In this document: positions 51,701-61,600 of the stretch, in pieces
Position numbering within the stretch: position 1 is the stretch's first letter
Layout: each line of letters starts with the position of its first letter
DNA from: Sinonovacula constricta
Lineage: Eukaryota; Mollusca; Bivalvia; Cardiida; Solecurtidae
Direction: 5' to 3'
Assembly (NCBI GenBank): GCA_007844125.1
Contig: CM017558.1
Coordinates: forward strand, 57,727,147 to 57,791,146
DNA length: 64,000 nucleotides
The notes under the pieces: generated by a model
What the model was told of the DNA's origin: nothing
The model's database searches: none
The model's input: the letters and a program-made list of their open reading frames with translations, nothing else
Translations under genes and position numbers: made by a program

Positions 51701-53054
51701 GCATACAATGCATCACTTTCACATAAAATGAAAATAATTTGTAGATATAAATAAATCTTTAATTGGCTGGATCCCTGGACACAGTTTGTCTACATTATCT
51801 TTGTCATTGCATTAAAAAATGTAACCGCAAACATGTTAATAGATATATTTAGCACTGTAATAACTTTTTTAGAATGTTTTACAGTAAACTATGCATGTCT
51901 GAAAATAAGCCAGGTGTACAAACATAACTGATTTAGTATGGTAGTATCTGGCAGAAACATGAAGATAAATACAGTTTTATTTAGGCTCTTTATCATGCTA
52001 ATCTCTGTCCAGGTTCCTTTAATATTATTGTCATAAAACCAAAACACAATGTTTACTTTATAAACAGTGCAAAAACTCTAATGCAAAACTTTGAGATGTT
52101 TGATTTGTCAAGGTTGAACATTAAATGCTGTTACTGTACTAGTTTATGATTACAGGTATGATTGATTTGAAATAAACTTAGAAAATGGTCTTAAAACATC
52201 ACACCAGAACAAAAATTTCGGCTCCGGGAATAGTCGTACCACTACAATCTCGTACTGTTACAATTTTGTACCGAATTGGGAATAGTCATACCACATATAA
52301 GATATGTGCGTAAATGTTTAGTATAGAGATTGTATGTAACAACTTAAAACGATTTTAATAAATGTAATCACTTATTCATTCAATGCTGTATTTTTTCTTT
52401 TTTTACTTTGTTTAAACTAATCAGATGTGATTTATAATTCATTCATATATCTTTCACAAAGAAAAATAACAAATTAAATATTCTGATTGATTTCAAGTGA
52501 GACGTGACAACTGTCTAATCAGATGTTTATTATCAAATATTTCACAGGAATGCATGAGAGATAAATGTTTGTCATGCAATTATCTAATGAATAGACCATT
52601 GTAAATACCTCCACTACTAAGCCTAATTATCACCTCTAATTAACCCATTACCCCATTCCCTATACAAATCATATATGGTACGACTTTTCCCAAAATGGTA
52701 CGCGTATTCCCGGTATGAGATCGTAATGGTATGACTATTCCTGTACCCAAATTATCACACTGCTAAAATATTTTCAAAACTCAAAACATAACTGTTTAAA
52801 TGAACAGTTAATAAAAAGTTATTGAATGTTGTTTTTTTTAACTTAATCTGTGCATTTTCAAAAATGTAAACAATGCAAATAACAGTTTTTGCTGTTTGTT
52901 TTGTAATGGCTGTAGTCTATGAAAAGAATACCTCGGTGAGTAACTGAGCTTTGAAAAAAAGACAACAGATATCTTACCATGGTCTTTGTTGAATTTTCTT
53001 ATCCTTTTTCGTGTTGATCAAGGCAAGGTTATATTTCTGCTCCGCTAGGGACAT
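42799..53054 (-). CDS. FAM47E: FAM47 family protein (FAM47E-like)
   Basis: Ten coding exons, read right to left: 52978-53054, 51531-51659, 50892-51048, 50020-50241, 49157-49323, 48619-48727, 47686-47943, 44584-44748, 44160-44237, 42799-42939. All introns are GT-AG and phases close to give 500 residues. Family hallmarks as I recall them from mammalian FAM47 proteins: WLFLKDGLDDFRDGLPPP (about residues 100-117), FSRLTPLQQQRR then QHPLALYPHLEE (179-190), an acidic Glu-rich run (about 215-230), WVASLGG, GAWYLDPKSWKKR (389-401) and GVGLFKEFVDKK (437-448). The last exon is a Lys/Glu/Ala-rich probable coiled coil. Mammalian FAM47E has been linked to PRMT5 and chromatin, but molluscan function is unknown. 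AATAAA lies about 90 bp past the stop (TTTATT at 42703-42708). Introns hold two SINE-A copies, a TIR element and one arm of a 250-bp inverted repeat. Confidence 0.88.
43700..43860 (+). repeat. Fragment of dispersed 'GACAGA...GGGGCATA' repeat
   Basis: Ends in 'acatacagacagatggacag', then 'catatgctggggtgcataaa'. This is the same ending style as the longer copy at 56548-57096. It lies in the last FAM47 intron and is diverged. Confidence 0.5.
45458..45520. mobile_element. Short palindromic element, second copy
   Basis: Arms gcaaactgtgtagatac and ctacactatttgc surround 'cagccagctggaagctgaat'. This is the same layout as 33414-33483 but with diverged arms. It lies in FAM47 intron 7. Confidence 0.5.
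46731..46988 (-). repeat. Inverted repeat arm 1 (about 250 bp) in FAM47 intron 7
   Basis: Reverse complement matches 53642-53886 over its whole length with moderate divergence. Shared strings include 'gactggtgggattcaaactg', 'cccttaattgtttggtacca' and 'taaacataaacatttagtt'. No target duplication or terminal repeat was seen, so the unit may be a fragment of a larger element. Confidence 0.8.
49360..49620 (-). mobile_element. SINE-A copy 5 in FAM47 intron 4
   Basis: Has the complete tRNA-like head (GGACCTGGTAGCGCAATCGG in reverse complement), box B (GGTTCGATCCC) and body. The tail is truncated at 'gagacagtgttcaattgaag'. No exact target duplication was found. It ends only about 37 bp from the 3' splice site of FAM47 exon 5, so it may overlap the branch-point region. 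Confidence 0.83.
50426..50722 (-). mobile_element. SINE-A copy 6, 5'-truncated, 11-bp target duplication
   Basis: The element (50437-50711) lacks box A but keeps a degraded box B (GGTTTGATCCC in reverse complement), the body and a tail like ACCCAATAAACAAACCAAC. The 11-mer tacaagtattt flanks it exactly at 50426-50436 and 50712-50722. It lies in FAM47 intron 3. Confidence 0.84.
52220..52748. mobile_element. TIR element with 75-bp imperfect inverted ends, FAM47 intron 1
   Basis: The left end has GGGAATAGTCGTACCACTAC, then 'aatctcgtac', then 'gggaatagtcataccaca'. The right end in reverse complement has AGGAATAGTCATACCATTAC, then 'gatctcatac', then 'ggaaaagtcgtaccata'. The GGAATAGTC(G/A)TACCA motif therefore occurs twice at each end. 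AAATT on both sides is a possible target duplication. The interior is AT-rich with no open frame. The superfamily is unknown to me. Confidence 0.68.
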
Positions 53055-53278
53055 TATTATTGTTTATTGTGGTAAACACGAAAACTACTGATTATTCTTG
53101 CTTTGCACTTTTTTTCATTTAACAAATCGATAAGCAGACATCCAAAAAGTTAAATTAGGTATTTAAAATGCTAATAAAAATATGCTTGACATCGTTAAGC
53201 ATTTCGAATCCTTTAGCGCTAGTTTATTGAATAGATTTAACTTTACGGTTTCCGTGGTGATTTGTAAACAACTCTTTA

Positions 53279-53422
53279 ATGGCGGAGATTATTAGTGTTC
53301 GGCCCGCTATATTTCGTACTCAGATAAGTTCTGAAGTTAATTACACAAGTGGATCAGGATACAGACTGTATATCAAGGCATGCTTAAAAAGCGAAGAGTT
53401 TGTGTTTTTGGATCGAAGATAA
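53279..53422 (+). CDS. Small divergent ORF next to the FAM47 start, unidentified
   Basis: A 47-residue open frame starting MAEIISVRPAIFRTQISSEV, with a good start context (TTTAATGGCGGAG). The start lies 225 bp from the FAM47 start codon on the opposite strand, as expected for a gene sharing a bidirectional promoter. It could be the first exon of a spliced gene, but I saw no convincing donor before the stop and no matching second exon. It could also be chance. The residue mix (Ser, Val, Ile, Arg, Tyr) is protein-like, without homopolymers. Confidence 0.3.
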   Translation: MAEIISVRPAIFRTQISSEVNYTSGSGYRLYIKACLKSEEFVFLDRR

Positions 53423-55630
53423 ATGTAACAGGAAAAGAAAGAAGACAAAGAGCACGATTTAGTAATACATTAAAAAAATTGTTGGATGTTATATTTAATA
53501 TCTTTATAAATATGGTTTATGTTAAATTATGTCAAACTACTTAATGTATTTATTCATCCATTCATTTTATTATTTTTCATGACATTTATAAAACATTTTC
53601 GAGTGTTGTTTCCGACATTTTCCTATATCAAATACATGTTGCAAAACCAGATTTTGTTTTTTAAACATAAACATTTAGTTATTAAAAGTTATCAAAGAAA
53701 AATATGTCCAAACTCGCATTTATGTTCCTGTAAGTAATAAGCTATGGTTTTGGTACCAAACAATTAAGGGGAAGTTAATGTGACTTTGCTAAACAATTTT
53801 TGGCTTTAGGGAATAAATCATCCTAACAAGCACTGTACCAACAGTTTGAATCCCACCAGTCTTCAATTAAGAGCTTCTTTACATTTGTTAACAATAAGCA
53901 TTCAGTATAAACCCATCTTGTTAATTAAATATACATTAAGTAATTTCCAGTATCTCCATCGACCAATCCATCTTGTTTACTGTTTATTATTTACCTGCAA
54001 TCATTTTTTGTTTAGACAAGTGTTTTGCATATTCTGCATTGAATTAAATGTTTACTCGTGCTACAATTACACTTTTATTCCAATAAATGATTTATGTTAT
54101 ATGCCGCATGAAGACTCTTCAAATTCATTATCAGCTAGTGGCCCTTATTAATTTATTGTTACTGACATTTATAATTAAAATTGCCCAGTACATACAATTT
54201 AAACAATTTTTTACTTTTTACATCTGTTCATGTTGAAATTTGATATTAAGACCAATACACATGAATACCTATTAATTTTAAGCTTCACCATTGCAGCAGA
54301 AATTAATATGAACATTACCATAATTGCGCCACATATCTCGGGAAATATTTAATTGCAAACTGCAGTTTGTTTTACTTCATTTGTTACATTTAATAATCTT
54401 TGCACTGTGTTTGAATAATTAATTTTCATAAACTGTTTTCTACTGTTATGTTTATTTTAGTATTGTCATCTTGTTAAGATTTGTTACACGATTATGAAAT
54501 ATTTTCAATCATTTTACCATATTTATCTTTATTTGTCAACATTATATAGTTATAAAATACCCAATACCGTTTTGGATGGATAACATCTCCAATAGACTAT
54601 GGTTCAAACCTTCCACCCATATGTTTATATAAGGCTGCATTAAGAGCTGCGTTTTCCCTGTATGTTTATATTGGCTGCGTTTTATACCTTCCAATTATCT
54701 TATCCTTGTATGTGGAAATTGGGACATAATTTGTGCAAAAAATCCAAACTTTAGAACAGACAACTTTTGAAAAACACCTAAACCAAATTTTTCCATGATC
54801 AAAGTTCCCACTAAGTTTGAGAAGTGTGAGCTCATGCTTTTCGACCTGAAACTTAAATTATGGTTAAGGTTGCTGTGACATTATTTGCACAATTGTCCTA
54901 GCCAGATTTAAAAATTGTGGGCTCATGCATTCCCAAGACATCATTTGGGAAAAAAGTGGTCTACCGCCAGAGCAACCAACATCATCTAACAGTATGCCTG
55001 CGGTTCTTGATAGGGGTCATGAAAGAAGACAAAAATTGTAATCATACGTACATAAAATTAAGTTTGTAAATGATTTTTAGATTTGATTTCTTACCAAAAA
55101 TTAGTTAGTATTGGAAGCAGATATAGGACACTCACTATGATTATATGGTGGTAACAGTTTCAACTTCTGAACAAGAAGCAGCTTTGACAAATGAAGAACA
55201 GACATTGTGCAGATGCCAACAGATCAGTTGGATGCTTTTTTGCACTTTCATTTTAGTGTAAGCTAAGCGAGGTTGATGTTGAAGCTGTTTACTTGCGGTG
55301 CTTTTGTGTATTATTTACTCATGCCTTCCTAGCACAAAGAATTAATTTTGCACATTAATCAAGCCAAACAATATGGGGATTTTTTCTTATGGTTAATCCT
55401 TCTCCTTATAGTGTCCTTTGCTAGTTGTTATTAGAATAATCAAAATGTGGTAATCATAAGAATAATCACAATGTGGTGATTTCTGACAATATTAAAAAGC
55501 TTTGGTTGAGATTTATGATATATTACTGCATGGAATCATATTTTCTTTCTTCATTTGTGACTGCTAAAATAACATACATTTTAACTTTCTGAATAATTAG
55601 GGCAGAGTCCAATCACAAATAAACAAATGT
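53423..55630. other. Intergenic region between FAM47 and AP4E1
   Basis: Holds the second inverted-repeat arm (53642-53886) and otherwise AT-rich sequence. A 17-residue frame on the plus strand near 55170-55220 (QEAALTNEEQTLCRCQQ) looks protein-like but is too short and isolated to call. I looked here for minus-strand exons encoding the missing AP4E1 ear domain and saw none. Confidence 0.5.
53642..53886 (+). repeat. Inverted repeat arm 2, upstream of FAM47
   Basis: Matches the reverse complement of 46731-46988. It lies about 590 bp upstream of the FAM47 start codon. With arm 1 inside the gene, the two arms bracket the promoter, exons 1-7 and introns 1-6, at a separation of about 6.7 kb. Confidence 0.8.
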
Positions 55631-55636
55631 TTTATT
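55631..55636 (-). terminator. Candidate AP4E1 polyadenylation signal
   Basis: TTTATT on the plus strand gives AATAAA on the minus strand, about 60 nt past the AP4E1 stop codon. A second similar signal lies a few bases further. This supports transcript termination shortly after the hinge-encoding exon. Confidence 0.5.
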
Positions 55637-55696
55637 TTTTTAATCAACACAAAATGTAAAATACACAACACTACAAAGTTAAATCACAACACACTG

Positions 55697-58600
55697 TTAA
55701 TCACCATCTACAACCTTGCCTTGATCATATACCGAATGACCCAAAACAGTAACAGCCTCTTTTTCTTCTAGATTCACCTCATCGTACAATGATCCTTGAG
55801 TCTTAAACTCAGATCCTGCACTAGAACACTCTACACCTGTCTTTGGAAGTTTGGATGTTTTCATGATAATATCCGCTGTCAAGTCTGGTTCAGAACATTG
55901 GCTGGTGTATAAAGAAGGTATAGTGCCATACAAAGAACTGTCATTTGAAGCACCATCACTGATTAAGTTTTGACCAGATTGCCTGGAACCTGCTCTTGCG
56001 TCAACATGAGTTACAGACACACGGCTCTCGTCATTCGAGGATACACTGATATTCAAGAAACTAGAGTTTTCCCCCTTGTCTAGAGAGAATGTTGACTCTT
56101 CATTCAGTGAGTCTGAAAATTCACTATGATCCTTGGTTGTCATGGCAACAGGAGAAGAGGAAACAAAGTGTGGGGCCAAACTATCAGAAAATAGTCTGAC
56201 CCCATTCTTGTCATCTCCATCGATTAAAAACTGTCTTTCTTTATCAGATGGAAAGTTTGAAGAACATGTAGCTCCAGGAATAAGTGGGCTGCTGTGTAGG
56301 GATCTCCATTTACTGTTGCTGCTACTGGTGATATTGCTGTTGTTTTCTTCATCACATTGATCTTCTTCATCATTTTCATCAGTAATGTTTGATTTACCTT
56401 CATTATAGGTATCCTGGCAAAAAAGGATTGAATAGTTATGAAAACTATATGAAACACTGGTTCCATGAAAGAAGCTGTATAACAATTATAGGACTACCAG
56501 TAGTCTTCATGAAAGAAATATAAACAAGAAATGTCGTTGTAAACAGACATATGCCCTCGAAGTCATGTCCAATAAAGCCAATTTTGTAATTGTCATGGAG
56601 GGTATTTGAGTTATTAAATAGGACAATACCATTGGATTTATGTATATAACCATATTGAATTTTTTACCTCCTATCATTTGTTTTCAATAGGCAGAAATAC
56701 ATCAGAAAAAAACTAAAATAAAATAAAGGCTGTCCTTACAATCAAAATTAGGTGACAACCTGCAATAGTTTTATAAACATAAGTGTATGTGGTGTATCAC
56801 ACAAGAAACTTTATTTTCTGACCATGTGAGTACAAATAACAGAGTTACTGAGCAGACATGACCACCAGTGCACTACCAGGGACTATGACTTTGACCTGTA
56901 AGTGTGACCTTTACCTCCGAGTAACCAACCTGGGTCTTGGGGCACGACACTTCATCTTCATGAGTTTGACATTTCTACCAAGTTATTTTAAAATCCAGGC
57001 AGGAATGATTGAGTTATTGAGCGGACATAAATATTGGACAAACAGATGGACAGACAGATGGTTCGACTACTATATGCCCTGCCTTTGGGGGCATAAAAAG
57101 CTGAACATTTGGAACAAAAAGCTTGCAATATGCTACTGGACCAGACCAAATCTTTACTGGATCACCATGATTTGGCATTTTGACAAAAAAAAACAAGCTA
57201 GTATTTCCAATCATGCTTATTCTTTTATTTACAAAGTGACACCAGCTTAGACATAACACATTCATTACACATCTCCATGCCTGTGTCATCATCTATTCAT
57301 GAACTCTCAGATCTCAGACTCTGAAGCATCTGGAGCCACCAGAAAATAAATTATCTGATACTTGGAATGTTGTTACTTGTATACATTTTAAACAAATGTA
57401 GAACTACTTATCAAAAACAGACACATGTAAATATCACTGGTACTACATGTACCAGAAATTCATCTGGTCATTTTGAAAATGCTGTGACTGAAATGTTTGG
57501 CTGACCATCAGTCCATTTAACTAGTAAAATTTAATGGACCAACAGAGACTTTGGTAGACTTGGTCTACCCGGTTTAGTCAAAGATTGCCAGAACAAGTAC
57601 TCAAAAAAATATTGGACATCACATCATGAGCACAAAAAATTAAACTTGTCACAAAGAAAGGGTTTTCTGAATTAGTGCCATCAACTCCTTGTATGGGTTG
57701 TAAGTCCAGTGTAAGCACTCTCTCTTTGCTCAGTGTATTGCCAAGTTAGCAAAAGGTGTTAACTATTCTTTCAACTAATAAAGCCTGAGTAATAAATAGT
57801 ATTAATCCTGTTTCATCAGCCCCCAGCTTAAGATGGCTGATCTGGGTCAACATAATTTGTCTAAGCTTGGCAAATTTGCGCTTAGCAGGCTAAGGGTTAA
57901 ATAAATACCAACAATACATTGCTAAGTTGAGAATTATTAGATATATTGATGCATCCAATCAAAAATTCAGATCCTATAGCTTCGATTAACAGTGTTTTTG
58001 TTTATTCCATTTTTAAATACTTGGAAGAATATCAATTCTTGTCATTACAACATATATATAAAGCTATAATTGGTGGAGAAGGACTCCAGATAAATGATCA
58101 GATAAAACTACCAGCACACTGCAAGTCAGCTGAAAGACATCTCACACAAAATGAATCATCTTAACTTATTATACATGTCAAGCATAAATGTACCTGATGT
58201 ACTGCAGGTATTCCAGAGAAGAGGGCCTTTGCCAATTGCTGATGATGATCACGCATTTCTGATTTGACAATCTGAAAATAATAAGTGGTCTTTAATAGGT
58301 TTAACTTATATTCCTTATAGATTGAAAATGTATTTCATAAAGTGCAAGTTATTTGGCAGAATTTTTATTTGTATCATAGCTTGAAAGTCTTTACTGTGAT
58401 AGCATGACATTTACTCATAAAACAACAGAGTTTGTGTTATCACTTCCTGACAATGGGTCAATTTGGGCCAGAGAAATTTTAGCTAGAACCTATCATCATC
58501 TTTAAGGATCTGATGGGCTGAATTTTAAGTTAAATTTAATATTTGACCAATAAGTTGCTTGAGTATGATCTCAGACACCGATTTTACAACCGCAGGCCCA

Positions 58601-61600
58601 GTTCTTCAGCAACCATTGTAATCTGATTATAGAGTTCCAAAAGAAGCTACCGCAGTACAAGATTTAAAATAACTGAACATTTATGGCCTAAGACCAACCC
58701 TAATGGCCAAAAATACAACTCTAATGTCTTATGATCCAACTCTCATGGCCTAGGATTTAATCCTCATGACCTAAGATCAAACCCACATAGCTTAGAATCT
58801 AACCCTCATGGCCAAGGATCCAAATCTTGGGGTCTAGGACCCAACCCTAATGGCCTAGGACACAAATCCTGTGGCCTAGGACCCAACCCTAATGGCCTAG
58901 GATCCAAATCCTGTGGCCTAGGACCCAACCCTAATGGCCTAGGATCCAAATCTTGTGGCCTAGGACCCAAGCCTAATGGACTAGAATTCAGCCTTCAATG
59001 TCTAGACTCCAACCCTTACAATCCAAACTTTATGGCCTAAACCCCAAGTACTATTATGAACTAAAGTCAGAGTCAACGATTTAATTGACACCAAATACTG
59101 ACTTATAGCTAAGTGAGCATCTATTAATATAAAAATGATGGCAATTGAATAATAACTAGTAATATGCCCTAAGCCCCAGCTATCTTGTAAAATAAATGTC
59201 TGTGCCTAATGCCCAGCATGCAATACCTACCAGGTCATGTGGTGTAGAAAATTTTTATTAAAGACATTGGTGAAGGAGAAAAGTACATTGACAATATTTT
59301 GGATAGACAGATGAATATGCCCTACCCACGAAAATAAAAAAAATACCTTCGATTTTTGACAGATGCGAAACTGAGGCCTAACACTGAAACAGGGTCAATT
59401 GCGAAACTACGGATTAGCGAGTGACTCTGCCTATTGTCTTACGTCATGCCTGGTGATATTGATCCACGGCAGCCGGTCAATGTTTTCACAGCCGAGTCTC
59501 ATCAGACGACTTTTATGACACCTGTCAATTAGCGTGTCATTTAAGGGATTATATTCATAAAGATATTAGGGGCGCAGGTTCTTCTAAGGGTCTAATTTAA
59601 CGAAGCCATTGACTGTCAATTAACGCCAATTAGCGTACTATGCAAACTGACACAAAACAGACCCTTGAGTAAACACCCTACACCTATAAAGTTTATAGTG
59701 CTCGTGTATATATTACAGTATAAAATTACTTAGCATAGATCGTTTTTATGATTAAATGGCTTATGTTTTATCGTTCTATGTCAATACAATGTAAATAAAG
59801 TGTGGTGAAATCGTCTGTTTGTTTGAGCTTTATGTCCTATTTAGTAAAAATATGTTGACATGATTTACAAGTAAATCTAGCATTCGAAAGTCTTACCGAG
59901 GGGATTTTATATCGTTGGTACTTAAATTCGTGGATTGACTTGCCCACGAATTCCACGAAATTAAATGCCCCACGAAATAAAATGCTTTCACAGTATATAA
60001 AACTAAATGCTGGTCACCATTTTATGGTGTGAGCATATAACTGTACAATATACCTGAGACTCCTCCCTGGAATCCGAGATTGAGCCAGGGTCCTGACGAC
60101 CTTGCCGGCTCCAGATTTTCTTCACACTTGGCAATTTTGGCTCCTGCAATTCTCTGTAAAAACGAAGCAATCATAGACTTACTATAATGAGGTAAAGTAT
60201 TAAAATGATCAGAAATGTTAGATTGGCATTTAGATTTGTCTAGAGTTGGTGTGGAAGGAATTATATTTGGTGATCTATATATATACTGCTTGGGGAAAAC
60301 AGTAAGTAATCGAAGGACACTTTGCAGAACTACAGGCAACAGACATGTAAACCTCCAACCACACACACACAAGTAAATAAGCTACTCCCAATAACAGACC
60401 ATAACAGGTTAGTTTCAGAGTCCATTAATTTTTTATGGCAATGTGCATTCGAGGGCAATATTTTCTTTCACAAAATCTTTAAACTTAAAGGATATGTCTA
60501 CATTTTAGCTGTTATTTATGATTTTATGACCTTAAACTCACGCAGACTACGATACAGACTACAGCTATAAAGCTGTGGCCCTGATTTACCACAGATATTT
60601 GAGCTGATATTTAATAATTCCTCAAATTCAAAAATTATGGTTGAGATGAAATGGATGACACACTCCAATTTAGTGAATAAAAAGTATCATTAAATTTTTC
60701 TGATTTAGTCCAAATATTGGGGCAAGCTCTTACCTTTATATCCTACTGTCCTACAGTGAGTGTGCTTAATACACATGTGCATGTGTTGACAATGGAGTGT
60801 ACAGCATAATCCAAAGAAGAGACAGGCCACTGCGTGTGTATTGTGTTTCTAGGCCAAGGAAATGTTCTGAATCAGTTGGTAGTTTAGCAGTGACAACTAT
60901 TCATGGTGATATGGCTGGATAGGACTGCAGCAGCCAGTTTATATTCAGACTGAACTTGGCAAGTAATTTGTTGTTGTTTTTTTCCATTGTTATCTTATTT
61001 CATTTGTAAATAAAACACTGAAAATTTGTAGTAAATTGCAGATAAATGAGTACATTGTAATATGTATTTGTGGGTTTTCTTATTTTAAATACATGCAGTT
61101 AGAAGACTTACCAGTCAGTTACTCAAACTATTATGCCAATGTGTAAAAATGCTGATCTCTCAAATGGTATAGCACTCTCTAAATACTCTGCTTGAGTTGA
61201 AGGTCATTCACTTTTAAATAAAATGTAGACATGCCTTTATAATTCAATGTTTCGAGAGTAAATTAAGACACATTTCCCTCAAATCAGTGGCAATATAAAA
61301 AAAAAATATGACCTCCGAAAAGACTCCTTCTATGGTCTGTTATCGGCCAGTATCCTTCTGTAAAAAATGAATACTCTAATCGCATCTTATTGTGGTCTTC
61401 ACTCTAGACATCCCCAGCTCACATAACATTGGCTGCCACAGACAATTCTGTATAAATACCACACTACATGTCCTTCCATAATGAAGACAATGATCATTGT
61501 GCACTAACACACTTCAACATAAATACATAACATCAACTGACCTGACATCATCAGACGTCCTGTTGGAGGATGTGGTACTGCCTGTACGATGACGGCCAAC

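Noticed and set aside
55165..55225. Short plus-strand frame QEAALTNEEQTLCRCQQ as a possible exon
   Set aside because: Only 17 residues, no matching exons nearby and no family resemblance.
60022..60372. 116-residue minus-strand open frame near 60.2 kb
   Set aside because: It overlaps AP4E1 exon 60054-60153 in the wrong frame; the true frame gives ELQEPKLPSVKKIWSRQGR and closes in phase with its neighbours.
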